DNA from: Membranipora membranacea
Taxonomy: Eukaryota > Bryozoa > Gymnolaemata > Cheilostomatida > Membraniporidae
Assembly: GCA_914767715.1 (NCBI GenBank)
Contig: OU612069.1
Location: forward strand, 21,079,387 to 21,143,386
Direction: 5' to 3'
DNA: 64,000 nt
Made by a program: the position numbers and the translations under genes. Positions 1-10,055 of this stretch are shown here, piece after piece; position 1 is the stretch's first letter; the number at the start of each line of letters is the position of its first letter. Under the pieces are notes generated by a model, which was not told where the DNA came from, did no database searches, and was given only the letters and a program-made list of their open reading frames with translations.

Positions 1-1016
1 CGAAGATCATACAGATTAATGGACCTATTGAAATGATTACAGGAACTCACAAAGTATACGTGAAGTTTGCTGACAAGGCAGTGAGAGATTCTCCGTTTGA
101 TGTGAATGTATACAATGATCCGAGGGTTAAAATCCCTGATAATGGGATCGTCCACAAACCTGTGATATTAGAGTGTATGTATTCACTTATTCATATATCA
201 ACTCATAGCATATTAGAAACCACTGCCTTAACAAATGTATAGACTGTATTCAGTATTTATTGATCCATGAAAAAACCGCTGACACCAGCGAGTTTTCCAA
301 AACGTCAACCGCAAGATATATTGTAGATTATGTACTCGGAGTTGCACTGTAGAGATGTGATAAACCGTAAGCTCAGGTTCATAAGCAGTTATTATGTGTT
401 GGCCTTTGTTCTCGATTGTAGTGGGCACAGCAAACACGGGACGGGATGACCTGAACATGGTAGTAAGCAGAGGCCAAGGCTTGACTACCAATAAAATAAG
501 TCATAATCTCTACAATGCAGAGTTTACTCCTGATGAAGCGGAGATGTATAAAGTTGAGCTGGAATACACTGATCAGGCTGTAGAAGGTAGCTATTTTTGT
601 CCAGGATGATTTAACTATAACATCTTCTACAATACAGAAAGCTTTCTCGGTTACATGTAGATATAGCTAGTATCTCAGTGCTGGAGTTTGTCACATCCAA
701 TGCTGCTGAAATCTTCTTGGCTATGATCATTCTACAACTCGGTTTTCACTTTGCTCTTTTCACAGAACTACATGATCAATATTGCTGATAGTATTTCTTA
801 GTCTATGAAAACACAAAGAAATTGTATATCTCTTTCAAATTGGTCTTTCTTCTTCACCTGTAGCAATGAAGAGGGAGTTCATTGCCTGTAGGCAGCCCTT
901 GGTATGTGGATGTGGTAGCCCCGCCTCCCCCACCCCCTGTGGAGGAGCCGCCACCAGAAGGACCTATATACAGTCAGGTACAGAAGAGGGCGAGCACCAC
1001 AGTGACTCCAGCTTAG
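1..1016 (+). CDS. Three-CH filamin-like gene, copy A, 3' end only (partial)
   Basis: Three exons are visible: 43-174, 422-586 and 892-1016 (stop TAG at 1014-1016). Each is bounded by AG/GT and joins the next in phase 1. They encode the second half of filamin repeat 4 (with DSPFDVNV), repeat 5 (ending GSPWYVDVV) and a proline-rich tail. The nucleotide sequence of these exons is identical to the last three exons of the complete gene ending at 42,468, whose account applies here. The rest of this gene lies left of the window. Filamins are actin cross-linkers whose immunoglobulin-like repeats act as spacers and binding platforms; that role is inferred from the family. Confidence 0.85.
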
Positions 1017-1145
1017 TACGCCAGAGTCGGAGAGAAGAGATCGTTTGATGTCTACTCTCATCGAAAAGTTACCGTCAAAATACAATGTATGCAGTCGGAT
1101 TCCAGTGAATATCAGACTCTTTTTAGAAAAAAAGGGATGATAATA
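1017..1145. other. 3' flank of filamin copy A
   Basis: Short untranslated flank. I see no canonical AATAAA here; the first one downstream is near 1,385, at the edge of a SINE. Confidence 0.4.
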
Positions 1146-1283
1146 TAGTTTAAGCGCTCAAATGGTGGAGGGATGCTGGTAGAGACATTTCGTTATCACT
1201 TTCCCATGCACCGTTGGTTGGGAAAGTGGTTGATAATGAAATGTCTCTACCAGCATCCCGCCGACCTTCGAGCGCTTAAGCTA
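1146..1283. mobile_element. Hairpin MITE, about 138 bp
   Basis: Nearly the whole element is an inverted repeat. The left end reads TAGTTTAAGCGCTC and the right end, reversed, TAGCTTAAGCGCTC. Inner arms share GGTAGAGACATTTC followed by ATTATCA-like and CTTTCCC segments. No coding capacity. Also present in copy B at 42,598-42,735, and a diverged relative lies in a filamin intron at 36,790-36,930. Confidence 0.75.
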
Positions 1284-1390
1284 ATGATAATATGATTTGC
1301 CGCGTCCTAATTACCCTAACTTCGTAACATTGCATTGTGGGATTCTTATTTAGATGTTGATTGGAAAACCATGAATAGAAGAGAAATAAA

Positions 1391-1520
1391 CCTAAGGGTG
1401 CTGGGGGCTGGAACAATCAATTTTGAAAGCTCCCCCAATGGTAATTGAACCCACAACTCCTGCGGCACCAATCGCCTGGCAGGGAATAGCAAAATCGCTA
1501 GCCATCTCACCATCCCCAGA
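1391..1520 (-). mobile_element. tRNA-derived SINE, minus strand
   Basis: On the minus strand it reads GGTGAGATGGC, then CTGCCAGGCGATTGG, GCCGCAGGAGTTGTGGGTTC, and a GGGGGAGCTTTC plus CCCCCAGCACC tail. The same order occurs on the + strand at 8,540-8,680, so this is a repeated family. The start resembles a pol III A box, and GGGTTCAATTAC sits where a B box should be. Copy B has it at 42,843-42,972. Confidence 0.65.
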
Positions 1521-1812
1521 AAAGAATGGGTTGATGGAGCCAATTAGCATACCCACTATTCACTACTCAAAGTTGTGTTCTCTCGTCCCATAGCTCAGTC
1601 CACTCCACCTATATCCACCTACATCCTATCATCATCCATGTTTCATCCTATAGGCTATAGGATTGGAAAGGCATTGATTGTATAGCCTGCAAGTCTTTTG
1701 ACCCATCGATGTCTTTCTGAAGCATTTGACATCAACTTGTTCGGTATTCTTGCTGCTGTCATGCTGAAGTATCACAGTGTCAGAATTCATATTATATCCT
1801 CTATATTTACAG

Positions 1813-1893
1813 ATAAGTTTGGAGCGAGTTTACCGTATGAGCTGACTGACACTTCTGATGGTGTCACTGTACCCTATACATTCTCTCATGTCG
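1813..1893 (+). pseudogene. Orphan filamin-repeat exon downstream of the filamin stop
   Basis: An open 81-bp segment with acceptor TTTACAG and donor GTATGT, phase 1 on both sides, like the 84-bp exon 17 of the complete filamin gene. Its translation includes KFGASLPYELTDTSDG, which looks like the middle of a filamin immunoglobulin-like repeat. It lies about 800 bp past the filamin stop with no intact filamin exon beside it. It is probably what is left of a partial exon duplication, or an exon of a rare isoform. The copy at 43,265-43,345 differs by one Tyr-to-Asn change. Confidence 0.6.
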
Positions 1894-2401
1894 GTATGTA
1901 ACCTTAACTTAGCGAGGAGGGGAGGGAGGGAGCGTCCCTGCCCTGTAAATAGTACTCTCAGGATAATAGCCTAAGTGTTGCTACCCTCTCAGGCTATATT
2001 TTTGCAAATTTTCTAAAAATAATGTCATGCTTCCTGTTGATACACTTGAGAAGGGAGTTAATACTACTACGTTTTAAGATCAAAATCTTTGGTAGAAAGG
2101 CTGAACCAAATCCTGATTAATTATGTGTGATAGCTGTCATGGATGTTTGGATGGTTTGATAGACTGTCTAATTCCATACTGATTTGTTACATCATAGGAT
2201 TATCTTCATACAAAGCGCTTTATTCCAGCTATACCCAGCATATCCACTGCCATGTGAATGCTAGTCAGATTACTTTACATTGTACTCAAGATTAAAGAAT
2301 GTATATTGAACAAGTATTAATAGTTACATCATTAAGAGTTAATACTTATATTACTTTTGCTATTTACCATATTGACTTGGTTGTGTATTACTCACCTTCA
2401 G

Positions 2402-2514
2402 TCTAAATAAGTATCCACAATGCAATTTTTTGAAGTCAAAGCCAATCATGTGTATGATAGCATGTTCGGATTAGCGTAACTTCTAAAGATTGCATTGTGG
2501 TATTCTTATTTAGA
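2402..2514. mobile_element. MITE with TCTAAATAAG... / ...GCATTGTGG ends
   Basis: A 113-bp element. The left end is TCTAAATAAGTATCCACAAT and the right end, reversed, is TCTAAATAAGAATACCACAA, both continuing into TGCAAT. No coding capacity. Part of the same end sequence occurs alone at 1,328-1,355. Copy B has it at 43,854-43,966. Confidence 0.7.
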
Positions 2515-2765
2515 TATATTTGGTTGGTAAGCCCTGAATAGTGGATGTCCCTCCACCCATCCACCCCGACAGCCTGCCCAGGCTAAGTCTGAATGAATGT
2601 ATACCAGAGTGCGATTTTTCAGATGTCACAATTCAACATATATGATAATATTTTCAGGGAGTTTCCCTGTATGAATGCTGTCAACACGTCATGGCTGGCC
2701 AAAACATAGCTTCAGTTAATGATTATACAAAGTATAATACAATAGCCTTTGTTACATGTTTGTAG

Positions 2766-2917
2766 GGTACACAGCAAACACGGGACCGACCTGAACTCAG
2801 AATAGGATGGCGAGGTCAGAATAAGGTCACTACTAAGGAAAGAAGTCACAGTCTCTACAATGGAGCAGAGAAGTACAGTATGAGGCTGAGCTGGACTCAA
2901 TCATCAGGCATTAGAAG
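2766..2917 (+). pseudogene. Decayed duplicate of filamin exon 19
   Basis: After TTTGTAG the sequence follows true exon 19 (422-586) closely: CACAGCAAACACGGGAC, then GACCTGAAC, AGTCACAGTCTCTACAATG, GAGCTGGA and TTAGAAG before GTAGAA. It is 152 bp instead of 165, with frame-breaking indels. With the orphan exon at 1,813 it marks an old partial duplication of the filamin 3' end that has since decayed. Copy B carries the same relic at 44,218-44,369. Confidence 0.75.
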
Positions 2918-3080
2918 GTAGAATGTGAGTCTAACGCCTTATTGCTATTCAATGCCCCTTTCGGGGCCAAAGAGAATATGCTTACATTAATTAAAAACAA
3001 CTCATATATTTAGCGCACCCTTGTACAAGGTAGGAGTCGGCAAGCTTAGGTAATGTATGGAGACCTCCATCAGCAGCATA

Positions 3081-3148
3081 GGTAGTGACCGGGATTCGAA
3101 CCTGAAACTTGGATAATGAGAAGTTCGAATCCTAACCACTCCACTACC
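3081..3148 (-). repeat. tRNA-like sequence (pseudo-tRNA or SINE head)
   Basis: On the minus strand the 68-nt segment starts GGTAGTG and ends CACTACC, a perfect 7-bp acceptor stem, and contains GGTTCGAATCC, a perfect pol III B box. The T and anticodon stems pair poorly, so a working tRNA is unlikely. Copy B: 44,533-44,600. Confidence 0.5.
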
Positions 3149-3468
3149 ATGCCACCTGCACTTGACTAGACACATACATTCTTTCATCATGTCATCATCC
3201 AAATTTTATCCTGTAGCGTTGGATCACTGCAATGTGGGCACAACTTTAGTGTTTACAAAATCCAGCTTTCGAAATGTCAGAAAGCGGAACATGAGCAGAT
3301 GATTTTGCAAAAACTATCCTCAACATCAAATTTAAAGCCTGCAGCCAACCGTGTTTGATGTTTGCTTGAAAGGATGAGGGCAGTGCTCATTTTTTTGACG
3401 CTCTTTGATACCCATTCAAAATAATAAAAGGTCTAAAAGTGATTTGTAATCATTAAATCTTTATTCCA

Positions 3469-3831
3469 TCAACCACGGCCTCTGTCAAACAATGGATGAA
3501 ATTGTGTTTGAATTTGTATTGCGCAGAACATGAGAGGGAGGAGGAAGGAAGGAGAAATAAGAAGAGCGAGACTATACTTTGAGAACAGGCTGGAGTCTTC
3601 GTAAATCAGTTCTGAATGTTGCATATTTGTCTGTACTGGATCATTAAATACGCCATTGATGGTCTCTGGTCTGGTTGTCAGTAATATCAGACCATTCCAG
3701 CGCTCATCTGCGGCGCTCTGAATGTACATCAGGTGTGAACAGTCTACTCTACCACTACTGATGGTCACAACAATTGATCGGTAATATTTAGGATTGTTCA
3801 TCGTAATATATATAATACCTTGTATCACCAA
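3469..3831 (-). CDS. Hypothetical 120-residue ORF with a poly(A) signal at its stop
   Basis: I do not recognise this protein. The ORF runs on the minus strand and its stop is followed 3 nt later by AATAAA (reverse of TTTATT at 3,460-3,465), which suggests a real transcript end. The N-terminal two thirds is mixed and hydrophilic; the last third is hydrophobic (ALLISPSFLLPLMF) and may be read-through. No upstream exon could be assigned. It is unchanged in copy B, but the whole neighbourhood is about 99.8% identical, so identity is no proof of selection. It may be a last exon or chance. Confidence 0.25.
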   Translation of the reverse strand: MVIQGIIYITMNNPKYYRSIVVTISSGRVDCSHLMYIQSAADERWNGLILLTTRPETINGVFNDPVQTNMQHSELIYEDSSLFSKYSLALLISPSFLLPLMFCAIQIQTQFHPLFDRGRG

Positions 3832-3839
3832 TATAATTT

Positions 3840-4563
3840 CAGGCTTTAATGCAATATAGGGCCTGAAATTACAGCTACATCAAAAACGCACAAGCTGTAA
3901 ATATGTCGACAGACTAACTGAAATTTGGCAGCTAGCCACATCTTGACACTATTAATCTAATCTCCGCGGTAGTATCTAACGTGTGAATCACGCACATGCA
4001 ACAAACAAGGAAAACTTTGCACAAAATTTTGGCATCTGCATTGCCTGTAAACCATCGCTTGAATTTGAGATTATAGCTTTAACTTGACAGTGTTTATTTA
4101 TGTATCTTCTGACTCATGATTGCAGCCACACAAACAATCTGATGTGAATTTTATCTCTTGCTGTATACACAATTGAAATAAGATGGGGTACCAGTATTGA
4201 ACCTTGTGACATTTTGTTATTTATAAATCAAGTACAATGATTTTTTGATGCTTTGCCGTAACATAGCAATGAAGATGATTATAACACTGCCCTTTTAGGG
4301 ATCAGGGATAGCTCAGCACTAGAGGCATCCGACCTGGGATAATATTGGCGGGCCATTCACCCTAGCCAATTAATGGAGGCAGACTTGCACATGAACAAAA
4401 TCTTCAGAAACTGAAGTGGGCATTACTTGGTACGAAAAGAAACTAAATATTTAGATATCCTGGCAACACTGGAGGGATTTTATACAGCGTATGAAATCTA
4501 CAGTCATATACGCTGCCAATCATACCATTGTGACATTAGATAAAACTTTCAAATGTTGGCATA
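3840..4563. other. Non-coding stretch without recognisable features
   Basis: AT-rich. I see no gene, repeat family or structured element here on either strand. Same in copy B. Confidence 0.5.
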
Positions 4564-4640
4564 TAGGCCAGAAGCAGCCTAGCTCTAAGTGCTCTAAAAA
4601 AAAATGGCACGGACAATTTTTGATGGCAGGAAAAAAACAA

Positions 4641-5160
4641 GTGTTTCTAGGGTAAAAAAGTGTGCTGAATTCAAAAATGAGGGTGTACCCAGTTGTATCA
4701 GTCATTGTCAGCGGCAGCGTGGGAGCAAATCCGACTTTTTTTTACAAATTCACTTCTACTAAGTGAAAATTGTGGCATTTGATACAGTCAACGGTCAACA
4801 GAGAACAAGATTAATATGCTTCTAGTGTAAAAAAGTGTGCTGAATCCAAAAATGAGGGTGTTCCCGGTTATAGTGGTTATCATCAGCGGCAGCGTGGCAG
4901 TATATGACAGCATATCCTAAATTATTCAATAAAGAGCTTTAAGTTTGTGAAGATTTTAGTGTTCGATACAGCCAACAGAGAACGAGAATATAAATGTTTC
5001 TAGGGTAAAAAAGGGTGCTCAATTAACAAATAAGGGTGTACCCGGTTGTATCAGTCATTGTCAGCGGCAGCATCTCACAAATTTTTCACAAAATCACTTT
5101 TAGTTAGTGAAAATTGTAGTATTTTTTGTTACAGTCAACAAGAACTTTTATTATTTGGTC
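4641..5160. repeat. Three subterminal tandem repeats of about 175 bp
   Basis: A block reading TCTAGGGTAAAAAAGTGTGC, then AATGAGGGTGTACCC, then GTCAGCGGCAGC occurs three times, with the TCTAG at 4,646, 4,820 and 4,999 (spacing 174 and 179). It lies just inside the left terminal repeat. A single inverted GGGTGTACCCAGTTGTA lies inside the right end in copy B. Subterminal repeats of this kind can be transposase-binding sites; that is inference. Confidence 0.7.
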
Positions 5161-6950
5161 ACTCATTTTCCTCATCATCCTCGTCTCTGCCAGCCTCCTC
5201 CTCCTCCTCAACAAGACTGTTCTCTCTGAAAGCTGTATTTGCAGCTTGCTTCAAAGCAAGTGCTGTTTCGAGCCTAATAATTGAGTCATAGCTGCAAGAA
5301 TGACCAAATCCATGAATAAGTTTGGCTAGCAATGTAGACCCAGTCATATGCCTCACTGTTAGGCCGATGGCTAAAGACTTAGGAGTAACAGCAGCACCTT
5401 TGGAGCTTAGCTGTACAATGTCTTGGGCTAAGCTGAGAATTTTTAGGCAAACAGAGGCATCCAAATTATAGTAGGTGTTCCAGTCACAGACCACATCAGC
5501 ATGACCTGTCGTCATAGCTAGAAAATTAAATAGTGGTGGCGGAACAAATTCGACACAGGCCTCAGCGTTAAGGTTGTCTGCAGTAGGTGGCCAGGAGATC
5601 TCGACTTATTTGGTTTGATCTATATACAAACGGAGTGAAATTGCTGCCTGATTGAGTTGATATTGATTGGATTGGGTTACACTATTGAGAGGGATTTCCT
5701 CATCACATGAGCTGGCAGTGTCGACCTCGCTCAAGAGGCTGGATGTGTTTGTGAGTACTGATGTATCAGTCACTAAATCAGTCAAAACTGCATTGCTGCT
5801 CGTCACTATATCACCATGAGAGGGATCAGAGGCTTGATGAAAACTAAGGCGGCCTTTTAACTCTCTCTTCAGGCGGTAGACAAAAGCTTTTCGGCTGTAA
5901 AAAGATGATATTTTTGTCTTAAAGCACAATACATGTTAGTCCGAGGAAGAAAAAGATTTTGACATAACTTTTCATATTTTTTTAATTAATCCTTATCTAA
6001 CAAGGCCAAAGTTTGATCAACGCATTTGAGTGTTCTCAAAACCGCAGGTTGATAATGCTTGCACAATGCAACTTCAACCTGGGAACCCCAGTCTCGCAAG
6101 ATTTTATCGCCCTGATCTCACTGGGAATTCCAGGAAATTGCATTGTGGGATACTATTATATATAAATATATATCATAGTCTTACCTGGTCTCATCTTCTC
6201 TGTTATCTCTACGTAGTTTATTATATAAGCCAAGTAAATCAGATACAGTGTAAGAACCCTACTCGCGCTCTATCTTTGAGCTAACCAGGTCCTCAAGTTG
6301 TCGCCATGATGCAGATCTCACAAAGCGAGCTTTTGATTTAGATCTAAAACAATTGGTATAACAATTTTACAGCACTTCATATGAACTCATCTCTACGCCC
6401 AAGTGAACTTGTTAACAATTTTCAAAGGAGGACAGCATAGGAATGTAACACACATAATGTTGAGCCAGACAAATGACAAGTGGCAAACAGATTTCATAGT
6501 TTTTACCTGAGCTGGTTCGTAACAGTTGCGATATAATTCTTGTGGCATGCACGATGATATCTCATTTCACGGGCAACAGGATCTCCTAACTGGAAACTTG
6601 ACAACAGCTTTGTGTCATTCTTGGCTTCTGCGGCAGGAAGTAAACCCCCTAAATAGAAGGATAATATTTTTGAAAGCTGGCTCTCCCAATGATATATTAT
6701 TCGTCTCCAGATAGTTATGATTGATGCAGCTTAGATCATACAACACATGTAATTGAAAAAGTTCCCTCAATTAATCAACAATTCAACCCTACAGAGTCTG
6801 CAGAAGGCAGAATAAAACCTGAGATCATGATGTAGCAGTTTATTGTACTTACCAGCATCTAAAGTCTCAGCTCTAGAGGTCGGTAGTTTCTTGCGGTTTT
6901 TGGTTCTGGTTCTGAAGACCTGAGTTTCTTTGGGCTCGGCAAATTGGCTC
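5159..6950 (-). pseudogene. Broken transposon-encoded gene, copy A
   Basis: Minus-strand counterpart of the better preserved three-exon gene at 46,610-48,448, described there. The C-terminal part (5,159-5,929) carries the same in-frame TAA as copy B near 5,606. The N-terminal exon has lost its Cys-x2-Cys segment in a deletion of about 60 bp near 6,895. No full-length product is possible. Confidence 0.6.
6058..6152. mobile_element. Small MITE-like inverted repeat with GCATTGTGGG end
   Basis: The left end has GCACAATGCAA and the right end has TTGCATTGTGGGAT, an inverted pair about 90 bp apart. The end sequence is that of the 113-bp element at 2,402. It is nested in the DNA transposon. Confidence 0.4.
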
Positions 6951-7087
6951 CATCCTCATTCTTAAAAACAGGATATTATTAGAGCAGGGTTAATGAGTAG
7001 CAATTACAAGGGTCAATCAATCAAGACTGAAAAAAATTGAAGGCATCTCAGATTTTCCAACTATGATTTAATTCAGTGTTGTGATCA

Positions 7088-7166
7088 TTCTGTGATAAAT
7101 AATAGAGTTCTATCAAGGAGTAAAAGTCTTTTACTCCTTGATAGAGCTCTCTTATTTATCACAGAA
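7088..7166. repeat. Perfect-arm hairpin nested at the broken transposon end
   Basis: The arms are TTCTGTGATAAATAATAGAG and its complement, with GTTCTATCAAGGAGTAAAAG next to its own reverse. In copy B (48,592-48,675) the arms are longer and end in TGATC / GATC; here the right arm is cut at the 1,047-bp deletion breakpoint. The hairpin may have promoted the deletion. Confidence 0.65.
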
Positions 7167-8539
7167 CTTCATTCTCAGATTCAGTTTATTCGGTAATTTT
7201 GTCAAAGACAAATTACAGTGTGTTGACTGAAAAGCTCTGTCATATGGTCATACATATACTGTTTAAAACTTGAATACTCTGGGGTATAAAACTGTGTAAA
7301 AAACGCGGATGTTAATGATACAAGCTGTCTGGTATAAGGCCGTATAACAGTACCTCACACCTGTGGAGGGGCCACCTATCCCAAAGGAAAACATACAACT
7401 GTCACAGTAGTGGCCACCAATTTTAAATCGTTTGTATTCAAAATATCATCATTGGCAGCGAGTCTACTGAAACAAAACCCATCCTGTTGCAGCAGCATTT
7501 GCCTAATTGGGATGTATGTACAGTTAGATTTTACATCACAAACCTACAGCAGTGTTCACGATTACAAATCTATCTAGACTTTGTTGCAATGACAGTATAG
7601 TGGATCTAAACAATCCATGGCTGTCACATATCAAACCAAGCGACTGCTGTAACCAACCCTTGGTATGCTGATCTCACCATAACCTCTACTTTAACAGTGG
7701 CTATGGGTGCATCCAAAATATCTACTGCTACCACATATACAATCTATCAATTGCTGAAACAACGCTTGGCATGTTTATCTGATCATCACTCGCAATGGAA
7801 TTTGTTGAGATGACAGCTCTGTGTGATGTGTTATTATCCTGTTATCAGTTAATCATTATAGCAGCTGGATACTGTCTAAACAAATGATTGAAAAAATACA
7901 TGTCATTGCCAAAAAATATAAATCTGCATTTTTTGGACTATGATAAGCAATATCAGTCTGCTTGATTATGTACAGTAAGGGCCTGCTAGTAGCCTATCTT
8001 TGTATTCCAGGTTATAGATAGTGACCTTCATGCCAGTACATCAAACAATTTATTTATTCTCTAGTTATTTCATGTTTTTGGGACTATACTGTAATTTGGC
8101 AGATGACAGGTTTTTAACCACAGTGAAGTATAACTCTCGGGCAGATGAAGTGCAAAAGTTAACAGACAAGAAGCAAGTAGGAGGGACAAGTGTTGAGTAA
8201 AGAACAGGAACAGATATAAGCAGCATTGATTTGTTAAGATATTGATGTCAGGAGCTTTACAGGTAAGTGAAACATTTCTATTACTTATTGATGAAATCCT
8301 TGTGCCGGTGTAGTATTGAAAACTGCCCCCCACCGAACGCGCAAAAAACTGTCCGGGACACTGTACAATACTGTTTACCGTCCCCTCCCTATTGCAAAAC
8401 TATTCCACCGCTCTATTGTCGAGTGTTCACTCTTTGCAAACTGTTCTCTTCCTTGCTTCTTTTGTCTCTAACCTTACCTACATAAGCTATCTGTCTATAG
8501 TCAAATTAAAAGTGATAATTTGACACCATCCCCTCCAGT
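7167..8539. other. Spacer without a recognisable gene
   Basis: No gene found. The 130 bp at 7,998-8,130 are a single copy of a repeat that occurs twice in copy B, flanking about 1.03 kb (50,552-51,848). Confidence 0.5.
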
Positions 8540-8680
8540 TTGGGGTTGGTGAGATGGCGCAATCGGTTAGGGCGCTTGCTTGTCACTGCCAGGTGATTAG
8601 TGCCACAGGAGTTATGTGTTTGCGTCCCACTGGGGGAGCTTTCAAGGTTGACTGTTACTTCCCCCAGCACCTCTCCTAGT
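8540..8680 (+). mobile_element. tRNA-derived SINE, plus strand
   Basis: GGTGAGATGGCGCAATCGGT followed by TAGGGCGC is a good tRNA A-box region. GTGTTTGCGTCCC stands at the B-box position, then TGGGGGAGCTTTC and CCCCCAGCACC. It belongs to the same family as the minus-strand copy at 1,391. Copy B: 52,253-52,392. Confidence 0.7.
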
Positions 8681-9438
8681 CAAATTAACAGCGCATAATT
8701 TGTGAAGGTGAATTTTTATGATCTAGTTAGACCAAGATGTAATAGGTAGGTAACAGTTAAACCAACAAGTTTTACTCCTCATTGGCGTACATGACAAGCT
8801 GGCAGACCCAGAAATCAGAATATATTCGTGGACAAACTCCCGACCCGGAGTACCATTGAACAAGTGCGAAGTTGAAAATAGCGCAGTCGCGTCGTGAGGA
8901 ATGCACTGAATTAGAGAGAACACAGAGCCTGTATCAAATTACCAATAGCCAAATTACCATTAGTTTCCGTCTAGAGTATTTATCCTATCTTCTGGTCTCA
9001 TGTGAGCAGTGTAGACAACTCTAATAAGCCACAATGAGTTCACAAAAACACGTCACAAAAACATTGGAGATCAATTGGTGAAAGCGATCTATCGGGCTTT
9101 TTTACTCCATTTTTTCTCAGTTCCTTTCACTCCTAATATTTGGCATACCTCTTTTCAATGTATCATAACGAATGAACATGAGAGTGACTCGAAATTCCGG
9201 ATTGCTAAGCCTAATTCCTATTGTGTTTGCTGGTTAATATCAAACCAATGCTGTGAATGTAATGTTGTTTTTAAATGATTGTAGATGTCACAGCCCAGTC
9301 AGCTATCACCGATCTGGTTATGGTAGTATCCCATACATATTGATGAAGATGATGAGCCGAGAGAGCTTCACAATCTGAACTCTGCACAAATATCATTAAC
9401 TGAACGGATAGCCTTTAGACAGTGCCTGCCTGAGTATT

Positions 9439-9747
9439 GTGATGGGTCAGGCTTCATCCAGAGACCGCCTCAGTTCCAGAGGCCGCCTCTGTTCAAGGTT
9501 GCGAAAATATTTGTGTTGTACAGCTCAGTCACCAACATCATCACATCACAGCCTAATACAAGCAGACACCAATGAGGGAGAAGACGGGACTATTATGCAA
9601 GACGAGGTGGCCGAGGAGATTACGCCTGCTGTCACAGAAAATCATGACAGTGAGACCCACACGACCCCACCACTCAATCGTCAGTCAGGTGATGAGGATG
9701 TATCTCAGGAGAGCAATACGGAGGTAAACTATCAATTGAGCATGTAA
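9439..9747 (+). CDS. Hypothetical 102-residue ORF
   Basis: I do not recognise it. It has a Cys/Arg-rich start (RLCSRLRKYLCC), then a polar Glu/Thr/Ser-rich low-complexity tail. The stop falls before an AT-rich stretch. Against copy B (53,154-53,462) I count three amino-acid changes and one silent change, so there is no sign of constraint. An overlapping reading frame from about 9,340 is also open. It may be a last exon or chance; low confidence. Confidence 0.2.
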   Translation: MMGQASSRDRLSSRGRLCSRLRKYLCCTAQSPTSSHHSLIQADTNEGEDGTIMQDEVAEEITPAVTENHDSETHTTPPLNRQSGDEDVSQESNTEVNYQLSM

Positions 9748-9959
9748 TTTAATCCATTTGAATCACAGTCTATGCATCATTGCACCTTTTACCCGATTGT
9801 AAACTACAACCGACAACTTGACAACTGTTATGATTTCAAAACAAATACCTGTACCAGTATGTTAACGTATCAGGAGAGTTTAAGCAACACAGACGTTTGT
9901 TTGTGGTAATATCACAAGCTGGTACCCTGAATAATAAAACTCAAATTAAATTATAAAAG

Positions 9960-10055
9960 GCTAAAAAAGTGTTGCAAGAAAAATAATAATAATAATAATA
10001 ATAAACTCAACTAAAACAAAAGTCATACAACTAAAAGTTGTATGACTAATAATAA
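9960..10055. mobile_element. A-only insertion of about 95 bp with hairpin and ATA repeat
   Basis: Absent at the matching place in copy B (near 53,665). It contains an (ATA)n run and the hairpin AGTCATACAACT / AGTTGTATGACT. Its boundaries sit in ATAATAAAA-like sequence, so slippage or insertion are both possible. Confidence 0.5.

Larger units (their letters stand above)
4564..7166 (-). mobile_element. TIR DNA transposon, copy A, right end deleted
   Basis: The left terminal repeat begins TAGGCCAGAAGCAGC and continues to TGGCACGGACAATTTTTGAT. The matching inverted right end is absent here but present in copy B (49,487-49,539). The element carries a degraded minus-strand gene. Compared with B, about 60 bp of the N-terminal zinc-finger exon are missing near 6,895, and 1,047 bp of the right end are missing after 7,166, with GAA at both breakpoints. 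This copy is therefore immobile. Confidence 0.7.

Noticed and set aside
866-1048. 60-codon + strand ORF across the last filamin exon
   Set aside because: Wrong frame; the true exon begins at 892 and reads GSPWYVDVV in another frame.
3081-3148. Functional tRNA gene
   Set aside because: Acceptor stem and B box are good but the T and anticodon arms do not pair, and the length is short.
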